Shown here: positions 35,424 to 44,692 of the stretch, piece by piece | How the letters are laid out: the number at the start of each line of letters is the position of its first letter | How positions within the stretch are numbered: position 1 is the first letter of the stretch | Origin: Methanobacteriota archaeon | Lineage (GTDB): Archaea > Methanobacteriota > Methanobacteria > Methanobacteriales > Methanobacteriaceae | DNA length: 64,000 nt | Direction of reading: 5' to 3' | NCBI GenBank assembly: GCA_023411115.1 | Contig: JAEYPF010000007.1 | Location: 27,350 to 91,349, forward strand | Notes under the pieces: generated by a model | What the model was told of the DNA's origin: nothing | Database searches by the model: none | The model's input: the letters and a program-made list of their open reading frames with translations, nothing else | Translations under genes and position numbers: made by a program

Positions 35424-36140
35424 TTGAGAAAATATATTCTTGTAGCTTTAATTATCTCCCTTATCGTGGCCGTATCAGGCTGTACAGGGCAAAACATTAC
35501 AGGATCTGGGAAAGTGATAAACCAATCACAAAATGTAAGTGGTTTTAACCAGGTTTCAGTCGATGGTACAGGCACACTAATTATAACTCAAGGAAATACT
35601 GAATCTCTGACAATTGAAGCAGAAGATAATATAATGCCTAATATCAACACCAGCGTGAACAATAATGTTTTAACTATTAATTCTGGTAACCGCACTATTG
35701 TACCTACAAAACCAGTAATATACTATCTAACTGTAAAAGACATTAATTCCATTAGTTATTCTGGAGGAGGGAAAATTCAATCAAATGGTTTAAAAGCCAA
35801 TTCATTAACAATAAACATCAACGGTGCAAGTGAGGGTAATTTAACCAATTTAAACGTTAATACTCTTAAAATCATAATTACTGGAGCAGGCAGATTATTC
35901 ATGTCAGGTAATGCCAACAGCCAGGATATTACTATTTCAGGGGCAGGCGAATACACAGCAAATAATTTAGCCAGTAAAATAGCAACTATAACAATCAGTG
36001 GGGCAGGAAGAGGAACTATCAAAGTATCAAACTCGTTAAATGCTATAATTAATGGTGCCGGACAAATTTCATACATCGGGAGCCCAAAGTTAACCCAACA
36101 GATAAACGGTGCTGGAAGTGTAAAACAGATTCAGGGATGA
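35424..36140 (+). CDS. Lipoprotein with DUF2807 (GIN) beta-solenoid domain
   Basis: A 238-residue exported protein. The signal peptide ends in a lipobox-like VSGC (Cys about residue 20), so it is probably lipid-anchored. The rest is a DUF2807/GIN domain: a run of short beta turns rich in Gly, Ala, Ser and Asn (VSVDGTGTLIITQG, SYSGGGKIQ, ISGAGEYTA, INGAGSVKQI). The start is TTG 35424 with GGAGGG (35412-35417) 6 nt upstream. Its role is unknown; the fold is typical of surface or adhesion proteins. Confidence 0.85.
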   Translation: MRKYILVALIISLIVAVSGCTGQNITGSGKVINQSQNVSGFNQVSVDGTGTLIITQGNTESLTIEAEDNIMPNINTSVNNNVLTINSGNRTIVPTKPVIYYLTVKDINSISYSGGGKIQSNGLKANSLTININGASEGNLTNLNVNTLKIIITGAGRLFMSGNANSQDITISGAGEYTANNLASKIATITISGAGRGTIKVSNSLNAIINGAGQISYIGSPKLTQQINGAGSVKQIQG

Positions 36141-36214
36141 AATTTAAATTAAATTTCCCTTATTTCTTTTTAATTCAAAAAATTAAAAATGGTTGAAAAA
36201 TCTATTGTATAAAT

Positions 36215-37114
36215 TCACTGTTTCAATAGTTCTGATATCTGGCATGATATTGTATCTGCCCTTTCAAAGCCCATAACTGGATGATCTGGCTTTGGACTGT
36301 CTATAAGTGCTATTTTATTATTTAAAAGATATTTTGCAGGATTTCTTATTCCTTCAAATGATGCCGGCGAGAAATCATCATCGTACGCCCGGGGTAAATA
36401 AGTGCTGTTTGTTAAAAATATATCAGGAGATACATTTACATAAATTATCCCTTTCAAGTCCTTTGCATGGTCGTATAAATAGCCTTTATTTTGATTTCCG
36501 TTAGTTTCTGGTCCACTTATTCCATCACCAAGATCCTTGATGGTTCCAGCACAATTGTAATTAACTACAATTACAGCACTGCCTTCAGGAGCATTTTCTA
36601 TTGCTCTTGGAACCTGATCTGGATGAGAAGCTCTGGGATCGATTATAACTTTAATCCCTGATTTTTGTAAGTTAGATTTAATCCTTTCTAAAAATTTTCT
36701 GTCACTTTCTTTGTCTATTACACGATCTGATGTTAAAAAAACCGTTTTAGTACCTGTTAAGTTCCATTTTTCACTTGATGAAGCATCTACTTCCATTAAT
36801 TTTGACCCGGTATTCTCTAAATTTGAATTATTTATTAATTCTGTTATTTGACTGCTTGAAAAAAATTTTGGAAGTGTTTTATTTCCTGATTTTTTTAAAT
36901 TAACCATTTTCTTATTATTTAAAACTTGATTCATTCTTTTCATGTTACCTGGAACTAAAAAAGTTTTCAAATCTAAATCAAAGTTAATACTTGACTTTGA
37001 ATTTGATTCATTTACCTCCACATTATATGCAACGCTTCCCCCAATAGACGCAATAACGTAAATTATAATTGGAAGAAGCAGCATCAAGTGCTTGTCATCA
37101 TCACTATCCACCAT
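36215..37114 (-). CDS. Hypothetical membrane-anchored surface protein
   Basis: A 299-residue protein with one N-terminal membrane segment (LMLLLPIIIYVIASIGGSVAY) that anchors the rest outside. The C-terminal half has a Rossmann-like look: KTVFLTSDRVIDKESD, GIKVIIDPRASHPDQVP, SAVIVVNYNCAGTIKDLG, KGIIYVNVSPDIF. Domains of this kind recur in pseudomurein-binding surface proteins of Methanobacteriales, but I cannot name it. It ends 74 nt from the convergent lipoprotein gene. Confidence 0.65.
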   Translation of the reverse strand: MVDSDDDKHLMLLLPIIIYVIASIGGSVAYNVEVNESNSKSSINFDLDLKTFLVPGNMKRMNQVLNNKKMVNLKKSGNKTLPKFFSSSQITELINNSNLENTGSKLMEVDASSSEKWNLTGTKTVFLTSDRVIDKESDRKFLERIKSNLQKSGIKVIIDPRASHPDQVPRAIENAPEGSAVIVVNYNCAGTIKDLGDGISGPETNGNQNKGYLYDHAKDLKGIIYVNVSPDIFLTNSTYLPRAYDDDFSPASFEGIRNPAKYLLNNKIALIDSPKPDHPVMGFERADTISCQISELLKQ

Positions 37115-37459
37115 TTGATACCATCCCCCCTTAAAGTATCCCTCCTAACTTTTTTTATCCACATGCACTACCACCTAAGTATTAACTATTCTTATTATTT
37201 TAATAATAGTATTATATAAATTTGTCCATTTAATTCTGCTTTTTTTAACGAAAGCACTTACTTTAAGCTATAAAATAAACTAGAAACTATTATTAAAGTA
37301 AATAATTGAATAGAATAAACTAAAATAAATTTAAATTTAAATTAATAGCATAATAGCCTAAAGTAAGGAATAGCAGATTAATGAGCTTATTTATCATTAA
37401 TTAACTTCAATAATTATAAAATAAACAAAAATTAAAATTAATGATCAAATTTTAGGAAC
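37115..37459. other. Intergenic gap, nothing seen
   Basis: Very AT-rich DNA upstream of the surface protein gene and downstream of the dioxygenase gene. No ORF, RNA gene or repeat that I can support. Confidence 0.4.
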
Positions 37460-38269
37460 TTAACCTATCTGGAAACACCTCATAGAAACAGAACCATTCT
37501 GAAAGCCCTCATAAGTAAAGGTTATTGGTTCACTCTCTTCATGCAGTGCAATGGTGTATACCATTGGTAAATAATGGTCAAGGGTAGGCACTGCATAAGG
37601 TGCTGAGGGGCCCATACTCTCAAAATTAATTAAATTATCCATATTTCCATTTATAATGTTTAATTTTACTTTCTGGTCGAATTCAACCGCCCAATCATAT
37701 GGCTTGGCGTACATATCATAATCTGCAAGGTTGAGATTATGGACTAAATTACCACTGCCTATAATTAAAACTCCATTATTTCTCAATTCTACCAGCTTTG
37801 ATGCTAAATCATAATGATATTGTACCGGTTTAGGATGCCAGTCGTTAAAAGAATAATCCAGACTCATTTCAAATACAGGTATGTCAGCTTTTGGGTACAT
37901 ATGCTTCAAAATGGCCCATGATGCATGATCCAGACCCCGCTGACTACTGCAATTTATACTATCATTAGATTTTACCAGTGATTTAGCACAATCAGGGGCA
38001 CCATGACTTGGATAAATTATTTCGTACATTTCCTTGGGGAAGCCGTAAAAATCATATATCATTTCTGGCTTGTCAACACATGTAACAAAAGTTCCATTAG
38101 TTAGCCAGTGCGCCGAAACCACCAATATTGCCCTTGGCTTTGGAAGAGTTCTGCCTAGTTTCTCTAAACTTCTCGTAAATTCGTTATTTGAAATTACGTT
38201 TATAGGGGAGCCGTGTCCTATAAACAATGCCGGCATTTTTTCATCATTGCACGGGATTTTTTGATTCAT
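37460..38269 (-). CDS. DodA/LigB-family extradiol dioxygenase-like protein
   Basis: A 269-residue member of the class III extradiol dioxygenase family (YgiD/DodA type), which binds one metal ion. The metal histidines sit in FIGHGSPINV, VVSAHW, and HGAPD; GSGNLVHNLNLADY closes the active site. Known members open catechol rings such as DOPA using oxygen. In a strict anaerobe that reaction is unlikely, so it may use another substrate or belong to a MEMO-like branch. ATG at 38269; divergent from the cation efflux gene. Confidence 0.85.
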   Translation of the reverse strand: MNQKIPCNDEKMPALFIGHGSPINVISNNEFTRSLEKLGRTLPKPRAILVVSAHWLTNGTFVTCVDKPEMIYDFYGFPKEMYEIIYPSHGAPDCAKSLVKSNDSINCSSQRGLDHASWAILKHMYPKADIPVFEMSLDYSFNDWHPKPVQYHYDLASKLVELRNNGVLIIGSGNLVHNLNLADYDMYAKPYDWAVEFDQKVKLNIINGNMDNLINFESMGPSAPYAVPTLDHYLPMVYTIALHEESEPITFTYEGFQNGSVSMRCFQIG

Positions 38270-38389
38270 AATTAAATATTTATAAATTATTTACCATCAA
38301 TTTAACCCTTTGATATCCCAAAAAAACTCATTTAATTAAATATTAATGAAAAGAAAAATAATATTAAATAAAAGATTAAATGGTTGAAA

Positions 38390-39385
38390 ATGGTTGATAA
38401 CAAACAATCGCAAAATAAAAGAAGCAAAGAATTTGGCCATGAGCATGGAGTTGTAGATCCATCTATAATCAGTACTGAAAAAGGTATCTGGGCTGTAAAA
38501 TGGTCATTTATAGCACTGCTTCCAGCGGCAATATTCCAGTTTGTTATTGTTATATTTTCTGGAAGTGTAGCACTTTTTGCAGATAGTATTCACAATTTCG
38601 GCGATGTCGCTACCGCCATCCCCCTCTGGATAGCATTTATACTTGCACTCAAGAATCCAAGTAAAACATTTACATATGGCTACGGTCGATTTGAGGATCT
38701 TGCAGGGGTAGCAATAGTTATCATAATATTTCTCAGCGCAGTTTTTGCCGGATACGAATCCATCAATCGTTTTTTCCATCCTCAGACATTGGAAAACTTA
38801 TGGGCTGTGGCTTTAGCATCGATTATCGGCTTTCTTGGTAATGAAATTGTTGCAATATTCCGTATCAGAGTTGGAAAAGAGATTGCCAGTGCATCATTGA
38901 TTGCAGATGGATATCATGCCCGTGCAGATGGAATTACCAGTTTAACTGTGCTTTTCGGCGTCATAGGGGTATATTTAGGTTATCCACTTGCAGACCCCTT
39001 AATCGGTATTCTTATTACTATTTTTCTCTTCCGAATCGTATGGCAGTCAGGTAAATCAGTCTTCACCCGCCTTCTTGATGGAGTAGATCCAGAAATTATA
39101 GATAACATAAAACTTGCATTGACCCATGTACCTGGAGTACAGGATGTTACTGAAGTTAGAATTAGGTGGTTAGGTCACAGGCTTCATGCAGAAATCAATT
39201 TAGCCGTGGATCCCGAGCTTTCCGTAGAAGAAGGCCATGAAATTGCTAAAAAAGCCCAAAATCATCTTTTATATCATTTAAAATATTTATCCTACGCAAC
39301 AATTCATATTGACCCTGTAAGCGCTTCTGGTGAGGCATATCACAACATGTCTGAACATGAAGAAGATAAACTAGAAAAACCCTAA
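38390..39385 (+). CDS. Cation diffusion facilitator transporter
   Basis: Exports divalent metal ions (usually Zn, Fe, Mn or Co) in exchange for protons. About 331 residues with six membrane segments, the metal-site motifs ADSIHNFGD in the second and ADGYHARAD in the fifth, and a cytoplasmic C-terminal domain (VPGVQDVTEVRIRWLGHRLHAEI, then ATIHIDPV) with metal-binding histidines. The N- and C-terminal tails are also His-rich (FGHEHG; HNMSEHEEDK). I chose ATG 38390; a TTG two codons upstream is possible. Confidence 0.9.
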   Translation: MVDNKQSQNKRSKEFGHEHGVVDPSIISTEKGIWAVKWSFIALLPAAIFQFVIVIFSGSVALFADSIHNFGDVATAIPLWIAFILALKNPSKTFTYGYGRFEDLAGVAIVIIIFLSAVFAGYESINRFFHPQTLENLWAVALASIIGFLGNEIVAIFRIRVGKEIASASLIADGYHARADGITSLTVLFGVIGVYLGYPLADPLIGILITIFLFRIVWQSGKSVFTRLLDGVDPEIIDNIKLALTHVPGVQDVTEVRIRWLGHRLHAEINLAVDPELSVEEGHEIAKKAQNHLLYHLKYLSYATIHIDPVSASGEAYHNMSEHEEDKLEKP

Positions 39386-39461
39386 GTTTTGAAGACTTGA
39401 GGTTGAATTTGTTTAAATCAATTCAAAAAAAGCCATTTTAATCTAAAAAATAAAAAATTGG

Positions 39462-39478
39462 GAGATTATTAAAATCTC
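39462..39478 (-). terminator. Terminator of mch
   Basis: GAGATT (39462-39467) pairs with AATCTC (39473-39478) right after the mch stop. On the minus strand AATTTTTTATTTTTT follows. Confidence 0.6.
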
Positions 39479-39480
39479 AA

Positions 39481-40443
39481 CTATAATCCAAATGACTTCT
39501 TAAGAAGGTCTACGTTTACGTATCCTCCTCTAAAGAGTTCTCCAGTTCTGAGATCGTTTATGACCACTTCAGCAGGAGCAAACATTCCTTTATCGATTTT
39601 GTAGAAGTCATATTCAGCTTCTTTAAATACATCGTAGAATGGTTTTCCGTATCCTGCAGATGCAGAAGATGGTAAATTTTCAGCTAAGGATTTTAAATCG
39701 TCTCCTTCTTCAGACTGGATATAGTAGTAGGTCCTACCACCGAATAAAACTGCGTCGTTTGTTTTACCCATTGCTTTAAGTCCATCTGGGTCAACAGGTG
39801 CAATTGGTGCAATTCCTGCTGCAAATTTGACTTTTGTAACGTCGAAGTCTAGAGCTTCCATCATTTTGTAGGTACCGTTTTCAACAACTCTTCCAGCTAT
39901 TTGAATTGAACCAACGATGGATGATGTTGGGGCAACAAGTACAAATACGTTTTCTGGTGAAACACCGCACTCTTCTGCGATTGCATCAGTCACGTCAGCG
40001 CCAGGTAATTTGTCAGCTTCAAGGGTGAGGATTGCGATATCTGCATCGTCTTCGTATCCTATTACTTCATAAGTGTGGGCTGGTTTTTTAGCTAATGCCC
40101 TTGCAGGTCCAGAACCGAGTGCAAAGAAGTCCCCTACGCTTACAGACCATCCTGCTTTTTGAGCTCCAAGGGTTGATATTGCTGGAGAATTGGTTTTAAT
40201 TTTTACAGAAGGTAATGCGAAGTTTTCTGAAAGGTCTCCGGGAATTGAGATACCTACTTCTGCAAGTCCTCCAAGACATACTTTTGTGTAAAGTTCCCCT
40301 GCTTTAAGGCTTCCTGCAACATTTACACCAGCATCGATAACTGTGGAACCGTTTTCAAGCTTTTCTACGCTTAAATTTAATTCATCTGCCTGTTCTATCA
40401 TTAAGTCTACTGTCTTTTTTGCTTCAAGATTGACACTTACCAT
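39481..40443 (-). CDS. mch: Methenyl-tetrahydromethanopterin cyclohydrolase
   Basis: Interconverts formyl- and methenyl-tetrahydromethanopterin, the third step of CO2 reduction to methane. The whole 320-residue protein matches the family: NSPAISTLGAQKAGWSV, GSGPARALAKKP, VAPTSSIVGSIQIAGR, ELFRGGYVN near the end. ATG 40443 is the start: AGAGGTGA lies a few bases upstream and the protein then starts MVSVNLEAKK. Codon choice is noticeably more GC-rich than in neighbouring genes, as expected for a highly expressed gene. thyA and methionine synthase lie upstream on the same strand. Confidence 0.95.
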   Translation of the reverse strand: MVSVNLEAKKTVDLMIEQADELNLSVEKLENGSTVIDAGVNVAGSLKAGELYTKVCLGGLAEVGISIPGDLSENFALPSVKIKTNSPAISTLGAQKAGWSVSVGDFFALGSGPARALAKKPAHTYEVIGYEDDADIAILTLEADKLPGADVTDAIAEECGVSPENVFVLVAPTSSIVGSIQIAGRVVENGTYKMMEALDFDVTKVKFAAGIAPIAPVDPDGLKAMGKTNDAVLFGGRTYYYIQSEEGDDLKSLAENLPSSASAGYGKPFYDVFKEAEYDFYKIDKGMFAPAEVVINDLRTGELFRGGYVNVDLLKKSFGL

Positions 40444-40576
40444 TATTTCACCTCTAATTGTGATATTATTAAATGAATACAAAATTTGTTGTTAACAATG
40501 GAGTTTAAGCTATTGTCCTTTAATTAATTTACTATTTGATTTTTAGAAAATGAAATATAATTGAATTTGTTATAAA

Positions 40577-41272
40577 TTACATACCAAACCTTTTCATATT
40601 CAAGGTATGCTTAGCATCGTCAAAATTAACCTCATAAATATGGGCACTTATAGAATGAATTGTAACCGTTCCTACTTCCAAACCAAGCTGATCAGAAGCA
40701 TATTTAGCAAGATATGTTAAACCAACTGCATTCGGGAACCATGCACCATATATATCATGACTGCGCCATAATGCGGTCGTTTGAAGCTTTCCATCCCTTA
40801 TTTTAAGGTCTACAAGGATCATGCAAGGTACTTCATCAGTTTTTGTGTCAACTGTTGGATCCCATGTCACAGAAATTGATCTTCTTGATTCTGTACAATT
40901 TTTAAGCCTGTCAATGGCTACTTGAATCTGATCAATACCATCGAAATGAGCCCTCAAACGGTTACCATAAGTGTAAACAAAACCCTGCTTGTCATCGCTT
41001 ATGAACTGTTCAGAATAAATTTTAAGCTTTTCTCCCTTCCAAAAGTATCCTGTTGGCACCCGTATGTTTTCAAACATATCAAAATTAGTTTCAACATTAT
41101 TATCATCTAGTTTTCGGATTCCAAGAGGATCAGTTATTGTAACAAGGGTATTTAAAATTTCTCTGGTTAATGAGCCCCTTTCATCTTTAATCTCTTTACC
41201 TTCATCCATGATTTTCCTTACAAGCGTTTCCCAGCCTTCTGCTATCTCGTTGACCTCAATTTGAAATGACAT
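40577..41272 (-). CDS. thyA: Archaeal thymidylate synthase
   Basis: Methylates dUMP to dTMP; the archaeal enzyme is thought to use methylene-tetrahydromethanopterin. The nucleophile is Cys150 in DEVPCMILVD. Other family blocks are SRRSISVTWDPTVD, ALWRSHDIYGAWFPNAVGL and the ending HIYEVNFDDAK. The protein (231 residues) is shorter than bacterial ThyA, as usual for methanogens. ATG 41272 gives the start MSFQIEVNEI; the frame is also open upstream, without a ribosome-binding site. It lies 37 nt after the methionine synthase gene, so they are probably co-transcribed. Confidence 0.9.
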   Translation of the reverse strand: MSFQIEVNEIAEGWETLVRKIMDEGKEIKDERGSLTREILNTLVTITDPLGIRKLDDNNVETNFDMFENIRVPTGYFWKGEKLKIYSEQFISDDKQGFVYTYGNRLRAHFDGIDQIQVAIDRLKNCTESRRSISVTWDPTVDTKTDEVPCMILVDLKIRDGKLQTTALWRSHDIYGAWFPNAVGLTYLAKYASDQLGLEVGTVTIHSISAHIYEVNFDDAKHTLNMKRFGM

Positions 41273-41309
41273 GTTTATTCTCCGCACTAAGTTTGTTAAT
41301 AAATTAAAA

Positions 41310-42263
41310 TTATAAGTTTTTTGCAACGCCTACCATTACCTTAAGTTTTGAAAATGCTGAATCCCTCGATCGCATCCGCATTCCGCAATCTGGGTCTGCG
41401 ATCATATTTTCAGCGCCAATAAAATCTATTCCTCTTTTTATCAGATTTTCCACTTCTTCTTTAGTTTCAACCCTATCAGTTTTTGTATCCAAACATCCGA
41501 ATCCTATTTTTTTCCCTCGAAGATTAACATTTTCAAGAGCGTTGATATTGGGCTCGATGCCTGCAAATTCACAGTCCACAATATCAACATCAAATTTTAA
41601 AAGTTCATCAAATATATTTGCCACATCACCACAAACATGCAACGATACTGGCACTGATAAACCATCTGCTATAATATTAACAGCCTTCTTTGCCACACTG
41701 ATGTTAACCATTCCTGTAGAAATAAAAGGTTCATCTATCTGTACTACTAAAGCTCCTGAATCCTCAAGAAACTTCGCTTCTTTCTTTAAAGCATATGCTA
41801 AATCAATGATGGCATCCTCCTTTTTATCGTAGAATCCTTCCATTCTTGATGAAAAAACAAGTGTTGAAGGGCCGGTTACTATACCTTTAACCCCTTTAAC
41901 TCCCTCTTTAAGAGTTTTAGATTTTTGCCCGTAATCTTTTGAAATGCCTTCTGCAACCTTTAATGCAAATTTTAAGTCGTTGACACAGATTGGATGATTA
42001 GAAGGAAGTATTTTCCCTGTTATTTTTGCAGTTCCATCATCAACAGCCATACCCGGAATCTCTTTTGCAAAAATTTCAACCATTCCATCCCTTACCTGCC
42101 CATCAGATATTATATCGATACCAGCTTCTATCTGGTCGCGTACTGCAATCTCTACAGCAGCTTTATATTCATCGTATGATCCAAAAATATCAGAAATCTT
42201 ATCAGAGAACGATGATGGCTTTTTTGGTGACGCGGGGTAACTTCCCACTACTGTTGTTAACAT
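41310..42263 (-). CDS. metE: MetE-core methionine synthase
   Basis: Transfers a methyl group from methylcobalamin to homocysteine. It is the short archaeal form (317 residues): only the catalytic barrel of MetE. The zinc ligands are visible as SLHVCGDV (His and Cys), the glutamate after CEFAGIEP, and the cysteine in ADPDCGMRMRS. The start MLTTVVGSYPASPK is typical; GAGGT lies 8 nt before ATG 42263. Its substrate homocysteine is made by the sulfurtransferase pair at 32490-34423. Confidence 0.85.
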   Translation of the reverse strand: MLTTVVGSYPASPKKPSSFSDKISDIFGSYDEYKAAVEIAVRDQIEAGIDIISDGQVRDGMVEIFAKEIPGMAVDDGTAKITGKILPSNHPICVNDLKFALKVAEGISKDYGQKSKTLKEGVKGVKGIVTGPSTLVFSSRMEGFYDKKEDAIIDLAYALKKEAKFLEDSGALVVQIDEPFISTGMVNISVAKKAVNIIADGLSVPVSLHVCGDVANIFDELLKFDVDIVDCEFAGIEPNINALENVNLRGKKIGFGCLDTKTDRVETKEEVENLIKRGIDFIGAENMIADPDCGMRMRSRDSAFSKLKVMVGVAKNL

Positions 42264-42472
42264 GATTGACCTCAATATTGTATTGTTAAGAATGAATTGT
42301 TAATTTTTATTCTAAACTTTTACATATCACCTATGATTTTGGATATATAAAAAAATATGCTCGTGGTTACAAAAATTTGAATTATATTAATTAATTTTTA
42401 CAAGTATTAGATTCTCAAGTCCATTTTAATTGAACCGGATAATAAAAGAAGAAAAAACTTGGTTATATCATG

Positions 42473-43393
42473 CTACTCAACCACTGCATGTGCAAAGTAT
42501 AAAAGTTCACAAACATCCCTGTCTTTATTTACTCCATGAAAATACGCTTTTCTATAGTCTTCACTTGTTATATTTTTAATATTAGAAAATCCAAATTCTA
42601 TAAGGAAATTATTGACTTCATTTTCCTTAATTCCAAATTGGAGGGGTTCTCCTAGCTGTATAAGATGATTTCTAATGTTAACCCCTATATCCAGTTTACA
42701 GGTTCCATCGACCACTGATTCAGGATAATAATCAAATATAACTGAACTTCCTTTACCTGAATTTCCCATGACAAATGAAAGAATTTTAGATACAGCTTTA
42801 GGTGGGATGTACATTACAAGTCCTTCCATTACAAAAAGAGTCTTTTTTGAAGAGTTATATCCATTATTAAATAGTTTTTGACCAAATGTTTCCTGTTCAA
42901 AATCAACAGGAACATAAACAACACGATCAGGAGTAGAACCAAAAATTTCTCTAATTTTTTGAATTTTAAAATTTTGAGTATTTGGATGATCTACTTCAAA
43001 GACTTTTACATTCTCTTTCAGCTCTTCAATTCTATATGCTCGAGTATCATAGCCTGCACCTAATATTACTAGTTGTTCAATTCCATCTGCAATTGAATTT
43101 TTCACAAAGTCATCGAAATATCTAACTCTAGCCATTATTGAACTGCTGAGTCCCGGAAATAGTTTTTCCATTTGTTCTACTTTTGCTTTAGCTTCCTCAG
43201 GATGCTTAATTCCAAATTCGATTATTTCAGAACTGATAAAATGTATTGCATATGGATCATAACAAATTCTCTCATATTCAGGTTTAGAAGATTCACCAAA
43301 TCTTTGCATGGCTATTCCTTCAGCCATTTTAGCTGGTCCATTCCTATCTGCATAAATTTTAGTTTCATCTTGCCTATACTCCCTTTCTACCAT
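42473..43393 (-). CDS. LCMT/TcmP-family SAM methyltransferase
   Basis: A 306-residue class I methyltransferase of the Ppm1/LCM family (O-methyltransferases that methylate carboxyl or phenolic groups). Seen: RVRYFDDFV, the SAM loop LVILGAGYDTRAYR, the acidic VFEVDHPNTQ, the PVDFEQ segment and VMEGLVMYIPP. The substrate is unknown. GGAG lies 8 nt before the ATG at 43393. Its promoter region carries three copies of a palindrome (43475-43519), and a TetR regulator gene lies just upstream, so it is probably repressed until an inducer is present. Confidence 0.85.
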   Translation of the reverse strand: MVEREYRQDETKIYADRNGPAKMAEGIAMQRFGESSKPEYERICYDPYAIHFISSEIIEFGIKHPEEAKAKVEQMEKLFPGLSSSIMARVRYFDDFVKNSIADGIEQLVILGAGYDTRAYRIEELKENVKVFEVDHPNTQNFKIQKIREIFGSTPDRVVYVPVDFEQETFGQKLFNNGYNSSKKTLFVMEGLVMYIPPKAVSKILSFVMGNSGKGSSVIFDYYPESVVDGTCKLDIGVNIRNHLIQLGEPLQFGIKENEVNNFLIEFGFSNIKNITSEDYRKAYFHGVNKDRDVCELLYFAHAVVE

Positions 43394-43474
43394 ATTTTCA
43401 GCTCCTTTTTTACATAAATTATGTTGCTAGTCCTATCCTAACCCCTCAATAATTTATACAAATTTTTCAATTGA

Positions 43475-43519
43475 TGACATAGTGTCAGTGACGTATTGTC
43501 ATTTAATGACATTATGTCA
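43475..43519 (-). promoter_or_regulatory. Triple palindromic operator
   Basis: Three 13-mers of the form TGAC-(A/G)T-NN-TGTCA: TGACATAGTGTCA (43475-43487), TGACGTATTGTCA (43489-43501) and TGACATTATGTCA (43507-43519). They lie directly downstream of a TATA box, where a bound repressor would block the start site. The neighbouring TetR protein is the obvious candidate ligand. Confidence 0.75.
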
Positions 43520-43523
43520 TTAA

Positions 43524-43532
43524 GTATTTAAA
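43524..43532 (-). promoter_or_regulatory. TATA box of the methyltransferase gene
   Basis: TTTAAATAC on the minus strand, just before the operators. It places the transcription start near 43500, inside the operator array. Confidence 0.5.
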
Positions 43533-43750
43533 GTTTTTGATAAAGAAATTACCCCCAAAATAGAGAAGCTGGTTAAAAATAAATCCATAATTCTAATTAA
43601 AAATTATATAGTATTATAATAAGCTTTTTAATATAAAATTAGTAGAAATGACTGGTTTAAAATGTTTTTAAAGAATAAACATGCAAATCCCAATAAGAAT
43701 TTAAATTTGAAAAAATAGGACAAATCATCAATAGTTTAATCATCCATTTT

Positions 43751-44533
43751 TCATTTGTTACTTCTATTACTGATCATATAACCCAGGAAATCCCCAACAT
43801 CCTTTAAAAATTGCTCATGACTAATATTCTGACTTTCCAGCAACTCTTGAAGATCAGGAGTTAAATTATCAAGACTATTTGCAATTAAAGTCTGTAAAAC
43901 TGTTACTTCAACTGAGTTAACATCAGGCCTGACTATTCCTTCATTTTTACCTTGCTCTACTGCGTTACATAGTATATTCAACATTTCACGGCGCAAAATA
44001 AGGATTTCATTTAAATATTCACTAACCGTGAATTTTGGTATTGGAAAATTGGAAATATTGCCCTGCTCTAACTTTTTAATGTATATTTCTTCAAATTTCT
44101 TCTTATATTCTGGATAAAGTTTACTTTCGGACCCCGGTAACCATTTATATTCCGTATGCTCAATATTAGCCAGATCAAATCTTCCTGATAGTAAATAATT
44201 ATAAGCTTTGAGATAATCAGGATATCCTTTAGAAAATTTATAATATGCATCTCTAAATGCAGCAAGTTTCTCATAACTGGTTTTTGCCTTTTCAGATTCT
44301 TTTAAGACAAGTTTATTTAAGATTTGGGCTCCTCTAAGTACAATTGCAAAAAATAGCTCCTCTTTATTTTCAAAATATAGATAAAGTGTAGACCGGCCTA
44401 ATTGAACTTCTTTAGCTATTTCATTCAATGAAACGTTATCATAACCTTTAGAAAAGAACAATTTCTCTGCTGCATTTAATATATCTCTTCTTCGCTGTTC
44501 TTTTTCAAGTTCTCTCCTTCCTGCATTTGACAT
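43751..44533 (-). CDS. TetR/AcrR-family transcription regulator
   Basis: A 260-residue repressor-type protein. The N-terminal helix-turn-helix is typical: RRRDILNAAEKLFFSKGYDNVSLNEIA, then LGRSTLYLYFENKEELF. The long C-terminal ligand domain has no recognisable signature. It sits between two possible targets, the methyltransferase on the same strand and the divergent DUF998 gene. GGTGA lies 7 nt before the ATG at 44533. An inverted repeat around its own TATA box (44550-44587) suggests autoregulation. Confidence 0.9.
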   Translation of the reverse strand: MSNAGRRELEKEQRRRDILNAAEKLFFSKGYDNVSLNEIAKEVQLGRSTLYLYFENKEELFFAIVLRGAQILNKLVLKESEKAKTSYEKLAAFRDAYYKFSKGYPDYLKAYNYLLSGRFDLANIEHTEYKWLPGSESKLYPEYKKKFEEIYIKKLEQGNISNFPIPKFTVSEYLNEILILRREMLNILCNAVEQGKNEGIVRPDVNSVEVTVLQTLIANSLDNLTPDLQELLESQNISHEQFLKDVGDFLGYMISNRSNK

Positions 44534-44549
44534 TGTATTTTCACCTGCA

Positions 44550-44587
44550 ATCTACAATTATTTTATAATTAGTAATTGTTGGTAGAT
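44550..44587. promoter_or_regulatory. Inverted repeat around the tetR promoter
   Basis: ATCTAC (44550-44555) mirrors GTAGAT (44582-44587), and CAATTA (44555-44560) mirrors TAATTG (44573-44578). Between them lies a TATA-like ATTATAAAATAA for the minus-strand tetR gene. Confidence 0.4.
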
Positions 44588-44663
44588 AACAATTTGGTTT
44601 TTGCAAATAGGATTTAGAAAAATATTTTAATTCTTATAAATGCATAACATGTTCGTAAAAATC

Positions 44664-44672
44664 TTTATATAA
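44664..44672 (+). promoter_or_regulatory. TATA box of the DUF998 gene
   Basis: TTTATATAA lies 21-29 nt before the ATG at 44693. No ribosome-binding site follows, so this transcript is probably leaderless. Confidence 0.55.
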
Positions 44673-44692
44673 TCAAAAAAGTATCCAAAAAT

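Larger units (their letters stand above)
43394..43750. other. Gap between TetR and methyltransferase genes
   Basis: It holds the operator array and TATA box described separately. The remaining part, 43535-43750, is AT-rich and has no gene that I can see. Confidence 0.5.

Noticed and set aside
37460..38269. Aromatic ring-cleaving dioxygenase as a physiological role
   Set aside because: The fold fits, but oxygen-dependent cleavage is unlikely in a strict anaerobe, so the activity was not asserted.
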